A DNA stretch of 64,000 bases from an uncultured Clostridia bacterium (GTDB lineage Bacteria; Bacillota; Clostridia; Oscillospirales; Acutalibacteraceae), in assembly GCA_946186245.1 (NCBI GenBank), contig CAMHMN010000004.1, forward strand, positions 1-64,000, given 5' to 3'. Below, in pieces: positions 1-8,888 of the stretch (position 1 is its first letter; each line of letters opens with the position of its first letter). Made by a program: the position numbers and the translations under genes. Below the pieces are notes generated by a model. The model saw only the letters and a program-made list of their open reading frames with translations, was not told the origin of the DNA and searched no databases.

Positions 1-296
1 TTTCTGTCGGACGCTGATCAGACGTCCTTCTTCAAAACAATCGGCTTTGTTGCTTTTATACAAAAAAGCGCACAGATTTTCTACCCGCACGCTTGATTGA
101 CTGAGTATTGAATTTTTGAATTTAGGGTTAGGGAAAGGCTGCAAAATGCCCGTTACGGGAGTTCACAGTAAAAAATATGCCGAAAATGCCCAAAGGCATC
201 TACGGTAAGCCCGCTTCATTTTTCGCCCTCTAAAACCACGAAAAGCCCCTACAATTGGGGCTTTTCTGGGGTGGCATCTTTTTTGTTCACCTATTC
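1..296. other. Intergenic, no gene recognised
   Basis: No convincing coding frame or RNA was recognised in the first 296 bases apart from the hairpin at 241-265. The open frame antisense to the tRNA and this stretch is a shadow of the tRNA. The left edge could hold the end of a gene that lies outside the window, but nothing recognisable is visible. Confidence 0.5.
241..265 (-). terminator. Terminator hairpin after tRNA-Pro
   Basis: AAAAGCCCC, a 7-base loop, then GGGGCTTTT. The stem ends in a T-run on either strand, so it can act in both directions. It lies about 30 bases past the 3' end of the minus-strand tRNA-Pro and is the natural end of that transcript. Confidence 0.8.
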
Positions 297-373
297 TGGT
301 CGAGATGACAGGATTTGAACCTGCGGCTTCTGCGTCCCGAACGCAGCGCTCTACCAAACTGAGCCACATCTCG
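297..373 (-). tRNA. tRNA-Pro(CGG)
   Basis: The minus strand folds into a full cloverleaf. The acceptor stem is CGAGATG/CATCTCG, the D arm contains GTTTGGTAG, the anticodon stem is CTGCG/CGCAG with loop TTCGGGA (anticodon CGG, proline), and the T arm contains GGTTCAAATCC. The 3' CCA is encoded (plus-strand TGG at 297-299). A hairpin terminator follows. Confidence 0.95.
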
Positions 374-460
374 AAGTATTTAGCCTGATTATTCTATCAC
401 ATAATATGGTAGATGTCAAGAGAAATTTTCAAAATATTTTTTTTGACATCCGCGCGCATA

Positions 461-510
461 AAAGCCCTGCAGCGCCGTACATAACAATCGGTACAGCGCT
501 GCAGGGCTTT
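461..510 (-). terminator. Long hairpin after the MATE gene
   Basis: A 20-bp inverted repeat (AAAGCCCTGCAGCGC arm) with a 10-base loop and one wobble position lies about 75 bases past the MATE stop codon. It starts and ends with three A/T bases rather than a long T-run, so termination is likely but not textbook. It also separates the transporter from tRNA-Pro. Confidence 0.65.
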
Positions 511-586
511 ACGAGATTTTGAGACTGTGTATGGATTTAAGAAACCGGTAAATTGGAGGGAAACCCGATCTCTTAAAGTTAAAGTC

Positions 587-2032
587 TTATTCAGTGGGAA
601 TCGCGGGCAGGCTGTCCTGCTCCTGCGGCTGATTCTGTACGACGCATTTGCCACGCCAGGTGCCGTGCTTCCAGCGGATTGCCACCACCACACCGCGAAT
701 CACTTCGTCGGCTGCCATTGCGATCCAAATGCCAATCAGACCGAATCCGCAGACAATCCCCAGAATATATCCGCCTATGACAGTGCAGTTCCACATGGCG
801 ATGATGCCGAGATAGGTCGGGAATCTGACGTCGCCCGAAGCCTTGAGGCTGTTGATGATGACGAGATTGCTGGTCCTGCCGAGTTCAAGGAAAATGCCGA
901 TGAAAAGCACCTTGCGCCCGAGGCTGACGATCTGAGAACCGATTTCGGCAATTTCAGGGGAGCTTGTGAACAGGCCGAGTGAAAGGGGAGAAATCAGGAA
1001 ATTCAATAGGGCGATACAGACCGAAACAATCAGCGCGCTGCGCATGCTCCTGTTTACCCGCTTGTACGCGAAATCATAATTGCCTGCGCCGACGGCATGC
1101 CCCACGATGATCATGGTGCCCATTGCAACCGACAGCGAATAAAGAAAGGCGAAATTGCTCAGGATATTGGCATAGATCTTGGTGTTGATGGCGACAATGC
1201 CCATTGTGTTGACAAAACCCGTCACAAAGAGCTGGGAAATATTATACGAAATATTCTCCCCGGCGGTGGGAATGCCCAGCCGCAGCAGAGTTCTGAGAAT
1301 ATCTCCGGGAAATGGCTTGAGGTATCTGATCGAGATATGGCCGTCAATAAAGCAGGCAAAGAATACAAATGCCGCGCACAGTCCCATGATCCGGCTGAAT
1401 GTCGTGGAAACTGCCACTCCTGAAGCACCGAGTCCCAGCGTTTTGAGAGGACCGTAGAGAAAGAGATAATTGCCGCAGACATTGAGAATATTCATGCCCA
1501 GTGAAATGACCATGCCGAACACCGTTCTGCCGTTGCTCTGAAAAATGCGGGACATGGTGTCGAGAACCGCCTGCGTAAAGATGAAGCCGCCTACGATGCG
1601 CATGTAGCTGCGGGCGTTGTCCATCATTTCGGCCGGCGTATGCAGCAGTGTCATGAGTGCGTCGTTGCCAAGAAAGACGATGCCGCTTATGACAAGGCTC
1701 AGCAGCAGATTGAAAGCCACACAGACTGTGTAAATCCGGTCAATCTTATCCCTTTGCCCCGCTCCGAGATACTGCGCCACCACAACGCCGCTTGCACTGG
1801 AAATCACGGTGAAAGCAAGGGTGAGAAATCCGAGTATCTGGTTTGCGTTGCCAATGGCGCCCACGGCGGTCTGATCGTATCCGCTCAGCATAAGTGTATC
1901 GGCGTAGCCGAGAAGCATGGCGAGCAGTGACTGTACAAATATCGGCCACGCCAACTTGAATACCGATGCGTTGGCAATGCTGTCGGTAGACTTTTTTAGT
2001 CCGCCGCTATTTGTTTCTTTTCGTTCGATCAT
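587..2032 (-). CDS. MATE family efflux transporter
   Basis: 481 aa with about twelve hydrophobic segments, the usual length and topology of the MATE (multidrug and toxic compound extrusion) family. The N-terminal half carries the family-like stretch WPIFVQSLLAMLLGYADTLML, followed by the pore-lining residues of TM1 and the repeat of that fold in the second half. MATE proteins export cationic drugs or metabolites using Na+ or H+ gradients; the substrate cannot be read from sequence. The ATG start has an AAAGGG-type ribosome site upstream. The gene stands alone, divergent from the AraC regulator at 2445, which is a candidate for its control. Confidence 0.93.
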   Translation of the reverse strand: MIERKETNSGGLKKSTDSIANASVFKLAWPIFVQSLLAMLLGYADTLMLSGYDQTAVGAIGNANQILGFLTLAFTVISSASGVVVAQYLGAGQRDKIDRIYTVCVAFNLLLSLVISGIVFLGNDALMTLLHTPAEMMDNARSYMRIVGGFIFTQAVLDTMSRIFQSNGRTVFGMVISLGMNILNVCGNYLFLYGPLKTLGLGASGVAVSTTFSRIMGLCAAFVFFACFIDGHISIRYLKPFPGDILRTLLRLGIPTAGENISYNISQLFVTGFVNTMGIVAINTKIYANILSNFAFLYSLSVAMGTMIIVGHAVGAGNYDFAYKRVNRSMRSALIVSVCIALLNFLISPLSLGLFTSSPEIAEIGSQIVSLGRKVLFIGIFLELGRTSNLVIINSLKASGDVRFPTYLGIIAMWNCTVIGGYILGIVCGFGLIGIWIAMAADEVIRGVVVAIRWKHGTWRGKCVVQNQPQEQDSLPAIPTE

Positions 2033-2444
2033 AAATAATAATACCCTTTTATAAGAATAATGCTAAAATCTCATTGTCAATAACATATAAAATATTTATA
2101 AAACGGAAATAAAATTTATCAAAAACTATTGACTTGTCACTACGATAATATTATAATTTTTTTAGGGAGAAAAACAAGCAGTATTTTTTACAATTCTTGC
2201 ATTATCCGGTACAGCACGGTTTAAATAATTGTCTTTTTCTGACGTACTGATTTTATTCCGTGCGTTGTCTGAAGATTAATTGAATGTAGTTTTCGGATTA
2301 ATTGAATAATATGTTTATTGTGTGTCTGATTTGTTAAATAAAATTTGTTAAAACGCATAACGCTTGTTTTTGCGGTGTTGACTTTTCCGAAAGTGATTAT
2401 ATTACGTAATTGCACTATATTGCAAATGAGAGGGAGGTAATGAT
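2033..2444. promoter_or_regulatory. Divergent intergenic region, MATE/AraC
   Basis: This AT-rich 412-bp gap separates the divergent MATE and AraC genes. A good plus-strand promoter is visible: TTGACT at 2129-2134, a 17-bp spacer and TATAAT at 2152-2157. That would give the AraC gene a leader of about 280 nt. A minus-strand TTGACA-like box (plus-strand 2075-2080) could serve the MATE gene, but its -10 is unclear. No conserved RNA fold was recognised in the leader. Confidence 0.55.
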
Positions 2445-3332
2445 ATGTACCCCGCAGATAAGGAAATCTCTGGCTTTGTGGAAAAAAAGAAGCACGGCGA
2501 TCTGCTTATGCCCTTTGTCATTTACGGCACCATGATGCCGACGCTGTTTTCCACCTTCCCGCTTCACTGTCACGAGGAGATCGAGATGGTTCTCTGCGAT
2601 TGCGGCAAATGCAGGTACACGGTGTCGGGAGAGAATGTGGATCTGGAATTCGGAGATATCCTGGTGATCATGCCATGGGTACTCCATTCCTTCTGCCTGG
2701 TGAGTGAAGAGGATTATTTTCTGGCGGCGACCTACCTCATCTCGCTTGACATGATAACGAATCACACCGTCGATACCTGCGCGTCCAATTACTTTCGACC
2801 CATGCTGGGGCGGAAATGCAACGATTACTGCATTATCCGTCACAACGCCGATCATTATCATGAATTCAAGCCCATAGCGCTGCAATTGTTCGACACTTAT
2901 TTCGATCATGAACAGTACTTCGAGCTGAAGCTGAAGAGCCTGATCAACGATCTGGTGTTCAAGCTGCTGACGTACGGATATATCGAGATTAAATCCGAAA
3001 CACCGGAGGGCAACGACGTGCGGGTTGTCCGCCAGGTGGTGGATTACATCTCTGAAAATTACATGGAAAATATCACCCTCGCGGGTCTTGCCGAACTGGT
3101 CAATCTCAGCGAAACGGGTCTGTCCAGGCTGTTCCGCGGTATTACCGGTATGTCCTGCATAGATTATGTGATTGAATACCGTCTGACCAAGGCGATGGGA
3201 CTTTTGCGCACCACCGACAAGCCGATCATTGACGTGGCATACGAAACAGGCTTCAACAACATCTCCTATTTCAACCGCACATTCAAGAAGCACTGCCATC
3301 AGACACCTTCCGAATTCCGGAAGCATAAATAG
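2445..3332 (+). CDS. AraC family transcriptional regulator
   Basis: 295 aa. The N-terminal part is a cupin-like sensory domain (histidine-rich FPLHCHEEIEMV near residue 35 and FGDILVIMPWVLHSF). The last 100 residues form the double helix-turn-helix of the AraC/XylS family (VVDYISENYMENITLAGLAE, then DVAYETGFNNISYFNRTFKK and TPSEFRK at the end). Such regulators bind a small ligand, often a sugar, and activate nearby genes. The start has a strong GGGAGGT site. It is divergent from the MATE exporter and convergent with the L,D-transpeptidase, with a shared terminator. The ligand and targets are unknown. Confidence 0.93.
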   Translation: MYPADKEISGFVEKKKHGDLLMPFVIYGTMMPTLFSTFPLHCHEEIEMVLCDCGKCRYTVSGENVDLEFGDILVIMPWVLHSFCLVSEEDYFLAATYLISLDMITNHTVDTCASNYFRPMLGRKCNDYCIIRHNADHYHEFKPIALQLFDTYFDHEQYFELKLKSLINDLVFKLLTYGYIEIKSETPEGNDVRVVRQVVDYISENYMENITLAGLAELVNLSETGLSRLFRGITGMSCIDYVIEYRLTKAMGLLRTTDKPIIDVAYETGFNNISYFNRTFKKHCHQTPSEFRKHK

Positions 3333-3339
3333 CACCGAA

Positions 3340-3374
3340 AAAACCTCTCTGTATGATGTGTACAGAGAGGTTTT
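3340..3374. terminator. Bidirectional terminator
   Basis: AAAACCTCTCTGTA, a 7-base loop, then TACAGAGAGGTTTT. The 14-bp perfect stem has A/T runs on both sides and sits exactly between the convergent AraC and L,D-transpeptidase genes. Confidence 0.9.
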
Positions 3375-3391
3375 GACATCTGACGGTGATG

Positions 3392-4270
3392 CTATTTGCT
3401 GTTCGGACTCCATATTTTTGTGCTGTAACTGATCTGATCAAGCCCCAGATTGTCGGTGGAATAGCCCTCGGTCGCGGGCGTGTCCTCGGTGTACTGGGGG
3501 TGATAATTGGGATTTTTCGGATCCGGGTCGGTCGGATCCCAGCCTGAGTCATCCGGCTGGGGAACCTGCTCCCGGAGTGCCTGTGTGAGGGAAGCGTCCT
3601 TCTTGTGGGCGGCAATATGCACGGTAGTGCCGGCCTTGCAGTTTTCCCGTATCCACCTGGCGTTTTCGGCTGTCAGCCGGATGCATCCGCCGGAGTCGCT
3701 GGTGCCGAGGGCTTCAAAGCGTTTCTGATCGAGCGTTTCGTTGGCTGATTCGGCATAGGGAACGGAGTGAATGAGGAGGTTGCCCGTTATATAGGTGGTG
3801 TACTGGACATACAGGGTGCCGCCGCCTCCGCGCACCCTGTGCCAGATGCTTTTCGAGGAGGATGGCGGTTCGGTTACCTTCCAGTATCCGTCGGCAAAGC
3901 TCTTGAAATTCGCAGGGGTAGAGCAGAGCATGACCCTGACTGCCTTATCGTATTTTCCGTTGGCACTGGTGGTGAAAACGGTTATCACCTGGTTGGTTTT
4001 GTCCACCTCGATGAAGTACGGAAATTCCGGGTAAAGCAGGCTGCCTTCGTCAGGTGCTTCGGATGAGGTGTCCGATGCGTTGGCGGGCAGGCCGGCTTCG
4101 GTCAGCGTATCGCTTCCGCTGAGGGTGTATTTTGCGAGGTTGTCCATGTCTATTTTTGCACCGCCGGTGAACGGATCGGAAAAATGTGCCGCCGCCCAGC
4201 CGTTTATAATCAGCAGAATAACCACGCCCGCGGTGGCGGCGTAGATTTTCAGGGATGATTTATCGCTCAA
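3392..4270 (-). CDS. L,D-transpeptidase (YkuD domain)
   Basis: 292 aa. Residues about 8-28 form an N-terminal membrane anchor, followed by a low-complexity Ser/Ala/Asp linker. The YkuD catalytic domain follows, with LIHSVPY and, near residue 205, the active-site stretch SDSGGCIRLT. The Cys and Arg of the family motif are present; the usual His two residues before the Cys is a Gly, as in other clostridial members. These enzymes make 3-3 peptidoglycan cross-links or attach proteins to the wall, outside the membrane. A proline/aspartate-rich tail of about 60 residues follows the domain. The start is a TTG preceded by GGGGGAAGGA. Confidence 0.9.
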   Translation of the reverse strand: MSDKSSLKIYAATAGVVILLIINGWAAAHFSDPFTGGAKIDMDNLAKYTLSGSDTLTEAGLPANASDTSSEAPDEGSLLYPEFPYFIEVDKTNQVITVFTTSANGKYDKAVRVMLCSTPANFKSFADGYWKVTEPPSSSKSIWHRVRGGGGTLYVQYTTYITGNLLIHSVPYAESANETLDQKRFEALGTSDSGGCIRLTAENARWIRENCKAGTTVHIAAHKKDASLTQALREQVPQPDDSGWDPTDPDPKNPNYHPQYTEDTPATEGYSTDNLGLDQISYSTKIWSPNSK

Positions 4271-4300
4271 ATTCCTTCCCCCTCGGATAATGTCCCTAGT

Positions 4301-4329
4301 ATTCTATTATTTTTGCGCAGTGCTGTCAA
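4301..4329 (-). promoter_or_regulatory. Promoter of the L,D-transpeptidase
   Basis: On the minus strand TTGACA is followed by a 17-bp spacer and TAGAAT, about 30 bases before the TTG start codon. This is a good match to the housekeeping sigma-A pattern. Confidence 0.75.
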
Positions 4330-4370
4330 GAAAGGTTGCCGAAATTTCAACTTAATTTAATAATTTCCTG

Positions 4371-4400
4371 TTGCCAATTCCCCTGCGGGAGTGCTAAAAT
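4371..4400 (+). promoter_or_regulatory. Promoter of uvrC
   Basis: TTGCCA at 4371-4376, an 18-bp spacer and TAAAAT at 4395-4400, about 35 bases before the uvrC start. Confidence 0.6.
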
Positions 4401-4435
4401 GATACTCATAAAATGAAACGGGGAGAACGGTCCAA

Positions 4436-6304
4436 TTGACAATCTACAACGAGAATCCCAAGCTCGGCGAGCTCAGGCGGAAATCCATGAAGCTGCCGCT
4501 GCTGCCCGGCGTGTATATCATGCACGACAAGCGGGACAAGATCATCTACATCGGCAAGGCAAAGGCGCTGAAAAACCGGGTCAGCCAGTACTTCGGCTCC
4601 CAGGAGAATCACGCCGAAAAGGTCCGGCGCATGGTGGAGAATGTCGATCATTTTGAATACATCATCACCGACACCGAATACGAGGCCTTGGTGCTGGAAT
4701 GCAGCCTGATCAAGCTGCACAAGCCGAAATACAATATCCTGCTCAAGGATGACAAGGGCTATCATTATATCAAGATTTCCGCGGGGGAATATCCCCGGAT
4801 AACCGAAGCCAAGAAGGTGGAAGACGACGGCGCGGAATATCTCGGCCCCTATACAGGTAGTTTTGCCGTCCGGCAGTCGGTGGACGAGGCGTGCAGGATC
4901 TTCAAGATTCCCACCTGCCGCCGCAGCTTCCCGCGGGATATAGGCAAGGGCAGACCGTGCCTGAATTATTCCATCGGCCTTTGCCTTGCCCCCTGCCGCG
5001 GAAGGCTGAAGAAGGAGATCTACGACGAGGCGATCAGCGAAGCGAGGGACTTCCTCAAGGGAGGCACCAACACCTCGGTGGCGAGGCTGACCGAACGCAT
5101 GAACGAGTGTGCAGAACGGCTGGAATTCGAGAAGGCTGCCCGCATTCGCGACAGGATCAACGCCCTGCGAAAGATGAGCGAAAAACAGAAGGTCATCATG
5201 ACTTCGGTGGAGGAACAGGACGTGATCGCCCTTGCGCAGGGGTCGGGAAGCACCTGCTTTGAGGTTTTCCGCTTCCGGGGCGGCAGGCTGTGTGACCGGG
5301 AGCAGTTCCTGATAGATGAAATGATGGGAGAACTGCCTCTCTGCCGGTCGGAATTCATCAAGCAGTACTATTCCATGCGTGATGTTCCGCCCAGGGTGAC
5401 GGTTGACGGCGAAGTGGACGATGCGTCGCTGCTGGAGCAGATGCTCACCGAAAAGCTGGCGGACAGGCACGGCAAAAAGGTTCGCATCACGGTACCGCAG
5501 AAGGGGGAGCAGCAGCGCATTGTGGAAATGTGCCGGCAGAACGCCGCCGAATACCTGGCGCAGGCAAAGGGGAGAACCGGCGAAGTCACTGCGGCGGTCG
5601 ATGAACTGGGCAGACTGCTGGGGCTGGATTCGCCGCCGGAATACATCGAATCCTACGACATATCCAACACGCAGGGGGATGACAACGTCGCCGGCATGGT
5701 GGTTTTTGAGAATGGCAGACCGCTGAAATCCGCCTATCGCAAATTCAGGATCAAGACGGTGGAGGGACAGGACGATTACGGCTCCATGCGTGAGGTCATC
5801 ACCCGCCGGATTCTGGAATACAGGGAGCACCAGGACGAGGGCACAGGCTTCGGACGGCTGCCCGACCTGATTCTGCTGGACGGCGGCGAGGGTCACGTCA
5901 ATGCCATTCGTCCGCTGATTGAAGCCTCCGGACTTCCGATCGCGATCTTCGGCATGGTCAAGGACAGCAAGCACAAAACGCGCGCGATTGCCGCCGGCGG
6001 TCGGGAAATCGCCCTGACACGCAGCCGGGCGGCATTCACGCTGGTGTCTTCCATACAGGACGAGGTTCACCGCTTCGCCATCACCTATCACCATGCCAGC
6101 CACGGCAGGTCGGTTATCCGCAGCAGCCTGACCGAGATCGAGGGCATAGGACCTGCCCGGGCAAGGGAATTGCTGAAGCATTTCAAGACCATTTCCGCCG
6201 TGTATGACGCGTCAGTGGAGCAGCTCTGCGAAGTGAAGGGAATGAATCGCACGGCTGCCGAAAACATTAAGGCACGAAAGAAGAAAAAGGAAGCGGCCGA
6301 TTGA
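4436..6304 (+). CDS. uvrC: UvrABC excinuclease subunit C
   Basis: 622 aa, normal length for UvrC, which makes the two incisions flanking a DNA lesion in nucleotide excision repair. The GIY-YIG nuclease domain is at residues 24-50 (PGVYIM then IYIGKAKALKNR). The UvrB-binding UVR motif is near 222-244 (RLEFEKAARIRDRI), the RNase H-like second nuclease starts near 405 (ESYDISNTQGDD), and paired helix-hairpin-helix motifs close the protein (IEGIGPARARELL and CEVKGMNRTAAENI). The TTG at 4436 is chosen because GGGGAGAA sits 8-15 bases upstream; the first internal ATG has no such site. It stands alone, followed by a separate promoter for rsmD. Confidence 0.97.
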   Translation: MTIYNENPKLGELRRKSMKLPLLPGVYIMHDKRDKIIYIGKAKALKNRVSQYFGSQENHAEKVRRMVENVDHFEYIITDTEYEALVLECSLIKLHKPKYNILLKDDKGYHYIKISAGEYPRITEAKKVEDDGAEYLGPYTGSFAVRQSVDEACRIFKIPTCRRSFPRDIGKGRPCLNYSIGLCLAPCRGRLKKEIYDEAISEARDFLKGGTNTSVARLTERMNECAERLEFEKAARIRDRINALRKMSEKQKVIMTSVEEQDVIALAQGSGSTCFEVFRFRGGRLCDREQFLIDEMMGELPLCRSEFIKQYYSMRDVPPRVTVDGEVDDASLLEQMLTEKLADRHGKKVRITVPQKGEQQRIVEMCRQNAAEYLAQAKGRTGEVTAAVDELGRLLGLDSPPEYIESYDISNTQGDDNVAGMVVFENGRPLKSAYRKFRIKTVEGQDDYGSMREVITRRILEYREHQDEGTGFGRLPDLILLDGGEGHVNAIRPLIEASGLPIAIFGMVKDSKHKTRAIAAGGREIALTRSRAAFTLVSSIQDEVHRFAITYHHASHGRSVIRSSLTEIEGIGPARARELLKHFKTISAVYDASVEQLCEVKGMNRTAAENIKARKKKKEAAD

Positions 6305-6426
6305 TTCATCGCACAGCGAAACCGACCCTTTGTAATTTTTTCCAAAAAAGATGAGGGTATTTTGGTAAATAATGCGTCACAAACGATTACACTTTTGTAA
6401 GTTTCGACATATTTGCTGCAAAATAC

Positions 6427-6455
6427 TTTACAGCCGGTAAAATATGCTGTATAAT
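6427..6455 (+). promoter_or_regulatory. Promoter of the rsmD-coaD operon
   Basis: TTTACA at 6427-6432, a 17-bp spacer and TATAAT at 6450-6455, about 35 bases before the chosen rsmD start. Confidence 0.7.
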
Positions 6456-6490
6456 AATCCGGTAAAACTATGGCGAAAGGATTGCTGCCG

Positions 6491-7069
6491 ATGAGAGTGA
6501 TCACAGGCACTGCGAGAGGCAGACGCCTCAGAACTCTGGAGGGCAACGACGTCAGACCTACCACCGACAGAGTCAAGGAAGCTGTTTTCAGCGTCATTCA
6601 GTTTGACATAGAGGGACGAAGGATTCTCGATCTCTTTGCGGGCAGCGGTCAGATGGGCATTGAGGCGCTCAGCCGTGGTGCTTCGGAAGCGGTTTTTGTG
6701 GACAGTTCTCCGAATTCCATAGCCGTGGTCAGGGAAAACCTGCGCACCTGCGGCCTGAACGGAGCCGCTGTGGTCGTGCAGGGTGACGCCTTATCCTATC
6801 TCGCACCCAGAGCCGGGCGGCATGAATTTGATTACGCGTTTCTGGATCCGCCTTACGGCAGGGGAATATTGCAGTCGGCGCTTCCGGCGGTTGCATCCGC
6901 TATGAAGCCGGGCGGCGCGATTATCTGCGAATCCCCGGCGGAGGAGGAGCTTCCCGGAACGGTGGGGAATTTTGCAATCACCCGGCAGTATCGCTACGGC
7001 AGGATCAAGGTTACCTTTTACCGTGAGCCGCAGGAGGATGACCGGGAGGATGGGGGAGATGACGAGTGA
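6491..7069 (+). CDS. rsmD: 16S rRNA (guanine966-N2)-methyltransferase RsmD
   Basis: 192 aa from the chosen start. RsmD methylates G966 of 16S rRNA using S-adenosylmethionine. The SAM-binding motif ILDLFAGSGQMGIEAL is near residue 45, and the catalytic DPPY motif (FLDPPYG) is near 118. I chose the ATG at 6491 over the in-frame ATG at 6470 because AAAGGA lies at 6476-6481, correctly spaced, and because the protein then begins with the family-typical MRVITGTARG. The stop codon overlaps the coaD start by four bases, so the two are translationally coupled, a pairing common in Firmicutes. Confidence 0.95.
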   Translation: MRVITGTARGRRLRTLEGNDVRPTTDRVKEAVFSVIQFDIEGRRILDLFAGSGQMGIEALSRGASEAVFVDSSPNSIAVVRENLRTCGLNGAAVVVQGDALSYLAPRAGRHEFDYAFLDPPYGRGILQSALPAVASAMKPGGAIICESPAEEELPGTVGNFAITRQYRYGRIKVTFYREPQEDDREDGGDDE

Positions 7070-7566
7070 AAGTTGCGATTTGCCCCGGCAGCTTTGACCC
7101 GATAACGCTCGGACATCTTGACATTGTCCAGAGAGCCGCGGCGATGTTTGACAAGGTGATTGTCGCCGTGCTGGTCAATCCCGGCAAGAATCCCTCGTTT
7201 ACCGCCGGAGAGAGGCTGGATATGATACGCAGAGCCGTGTCGGACATCCCGAATGTCGAGGTGGAGTGCTTCGACGGGCTGCTGGCGGAATACGCCCGCC
7301 TTTGCGGCGCTCATACCATTGTAAAGGGACTGCGCGCCGTCACCGATTTCGAGTATGAATTCCAGATGGCCCTGATCAACCGCAAGCTCAATCCGGAGAT
7401 CGACACGGTGTTTCTCACCTCCAGCTCACAGCACATGTATCTTTCCTCCAGCATGGTGAAGTCCATTGCGCAGTTCGGAGGGGATATTTCGGACTTTGTG
7501 CCGGCCTGTATCTGCCGCGAGATAAGCGAAAGACTGTCGCGGCGTCAAGACACGAAGGAATCATAA
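7066..7566 (+). CDS. coaD: Phosphopantetheine adenylyltransferase
   Basis: 166 aa, standard length. CoaD joins ATP and 4'-phosphopantetheine to give dephospho-CoA, the fourth step of coenzyme A synthesis. The nucleotidyltransferase signature GSFDPITLGHLDIV (TxGH motif) is at residues 8-21, and the second substrate motif YLSSSMVKSIA is near 125. The GTG start overlaps the rsmD stop (GTGA). Confidence 0.97.
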   Translation: MKVAICPGSFDPITLGHLDIVQRAAAMFDKVIVAVLVNPGKNPSFTAGERLDMIRRAVSDIPNVEVECFDGLLAEYARLCGAHTIVKGLRAVTDFEYEFQMALINRKLNPEIDTVFLTSSSQHMYLSSSMVKSIAQFGGDISDFVPACICREISERLSRRQDTKES

Positions 7567-7617
7567 TGATTCATTAATTATGTGAATTAATCTATAGCAT
7601 AAAGGAGTTAATCAACC

Positions 7618-8142
7618 ATGAGAAGTATAGAAGAATTGCTGGCAAGCATCGACGACATTATGGACAGGGCCAAGGCCGTGCCTTTCAGCTCTGACAAGTG
7701 CATTGTCGACGCGAGAGAACTCAATTCCGTCATCGACGAGATCAGAATGAATCTTCCGCAGGAGATCCGTCAGTCCAAGGCCGTCATGAACGACCGTGAG
7801 AATATCATCTCCGCAGCCACCAAGGAAGCCGACGAGATCACAGCCAAGGCACAGGAAAGAGCCAGAGCCATGGTCAATCAGGAAGCCATCTTCAAAGAGG
7901 CGAAGGAAAAGGCGGAGAAGATCATTTCCACAGCGGAGGAACAGGCAAACGAGATACTCAGAGGCGCGTTTACCTTCTCTGACAATATCCTGCTTGACAC
8001 CGAGAATGCCGTCAACCAGAATCTTGAAACGGTCAGACAGGCGAGAAAGAATCTCCGTACAGCCGTCAAGACCAGAGCGGCAGCCAACAGAGCCAGACAG
8101 GCCGGCAATGAGGAAGATCCGTCCGATTCCGAGCAGGAGTAA
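7618..8142 (+). CDS. Conserved coiled-coil protein downstream of coaD
   Basis: 174 aa, no membrane segment or signal peptide. The N-terminal third begins MRSIEELLASIDDIMDRAKAVPF. The middle, about residues 55-120, is a long charged coiled coil rich in Ala/Glu/Lys that resembles the stalk subunits of ATP synthases (b or H), which is how such proteins are often labelled. The rsmD-coaD context, with no other ATPase genes, makes a proton-pump role unlikely. The tail is Arg/Ala-rich and then acidic. It has an AAAGGAG site and a terminator follows, so it ends the operon. Function unknown; a role in cell-division or envelope scaffolding is only a guess. Confidence 0.75.
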   Translation: MRSIEELLASIDDIMDRAKAVPFSSDKCIVDARELNSVIDEIRMNLPQEIRQSKAVMNDRENIISAATKEADEITAKAQERARAMVNQEAIFKEAKEKAEKIISTAEEQANEILRGAFTFSDNILLDTENAVNQNLETVRQARKNLRTAVKTRAAANRARQAGNEEDPSDSEQE

Positions 8143-8175
8143 TTTCTCCGCCGTCGTACATACCTTAATAAGTAT

Positions 8176-8232
8176 TAAAGCCGTCCGTGATGGCTTCTCC
8201 TTTTGGGGAAGCACACGGGCGGCTTTATTTAT
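8176..8232 (+). terminator. Terminator of the rsmD-coaD operon
   Basis: A long stem: TAAAGCCGTCCGTG pairs with CACGGGCGGCTTTA around an inner hairpin (GCTTC/GGAAGC), ending in TTTATTT. Confidence 0.85.
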
Positions 8233-8311
8233 CCCTGAAATTATTTAATGAAAGGTAAAATTCATATAATAAAAACATCGAAAAATTTTTCATAAAATAC
8301 ACATAAAGCAA

Positions 8312-8340
8312 TTGACATTTGCGCTGAATGATTCTATAAT
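8312..8340 (+). promoter_or_regulatory. Main promoter of the dcw (mraZ) cluster
   Basis: A perfect consensus promoter: TTGACA at 8312-8317, a 17-bp spacer and TATAAT at 8335-8340. No gene starts before mraZ at 8937, so it is inferred to be the dcw promoter with an unusually long leader of about 590 nt. The MraZ-like boxes begin 6 bases downstream. Confidence 0.8.
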
Positions 8341-8343
8341 TAA

Positions 8344-8400
8344 GTAAAGTGGGTCGTCAGAACATAAAAATGGGGGATAAGACAATAAAAGTGGGGCGAA
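8344..8400 (+). promoter_or_regulatory. Three TGGG boxes with 21-bp period, candidate MraZ operator
   Basis: TAAAGTGGG, AAAAATGGGG and AAAAGTGGGG occur with the TGGG cores starting at 8350, 8371 and 8392, exactly 21 bases (two helical turns) apart, directly downstream of the consensus promoter. Known MraZ operators are direct repeats of TGGGN in E. coli and AAAGTG-type boxes in mycoplasmas. These sites therefore fit autoregulation by MraZ, although the period differs from the E. coli one. Confidence 0.65.
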
Positions 8401-8403
8401 AAA

Positions 8404-8578
8404 CAGGAAAAGCAATTCGGAAACCCCAGATAAGTGAAAATCAATCACCTATCTCAAGCGGAATCCGATGCGAATGCTGTGCCGTATTCTTTTTCTTATG
8501 TTATACTATATCTTTTCCCGTTTGTCAAATGAATATGCGTGACGGCTGCTGATTATTCCTTTTTTAAAAATTTTTAGT
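8404..8578 (+). other. Leader DNA between TGGG boxes and repeat
   Basis: About 175 bp with no gene seen. It contains a possible extra -10 (TATACT near 8504) and an AT-rich stretch before the repeat. It would be part of the untranslated leader of the dcw transcript. Confidence 0.4.
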
Positions 8579-8888
8579 CGATTGTAAAAGTAAAATGAAA
8601 AAAGAAAGCGCGCAGCGTCATAATAAGCGAGCGAATGCGAGCGTGGGGTCCAGGGGGCAAGGCTCCCTGGCCGGTGCAGGGCAGAGCCCTGCTGGGGGTT
8701 GTTTGCGGTGAAACCGCCAACGAGGGGCAAAGCCCCTCGCTGCAACGCACTACGATTGAAAACGGGGTTGGGCGCAACAGATATGGTAAAAGGTAAAAAA
8801 CGCCTTGCCCCAAGCGGAGAAAACGCTCCCTCTTTAAGACTCCATAATCCCGTGTTTTCGATGCTTTTCGAGTTTTGCAATCGGCTAA
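8579..8888 (+). repeat. Dispersed hairpin-rich repeat, copy 1 (upstream of mraZ)
   Basis: About 310 bp of non-coding DNA that contains a row of short GC hairpins: CCAGGG/TCCCTGG, GCAGGGC/GCCCTGC, GCGGT/ACCGC and GAGGGGC/GCCCCTC. Its start (CGATTGTAAAAG) and its last 120 bp (CTGCAACGCACT... CGATGCTTTTCGAGTTTTGCAATCGGCTAA) recur at 32869-33065, and a degenerate piece recurs at 44943-45029. It carries no coding frame. It separates the dcw promoter from mraZ and looks like a MITE- or REP-type mobile or amplifying repeat. Confidence 0.8.

Noticed and set aside
4406-6181. Long open frame antisense to uvrC
   Set aside because: A shadow of the high-GC third-codon usage of uvrC; no motif or start signal.
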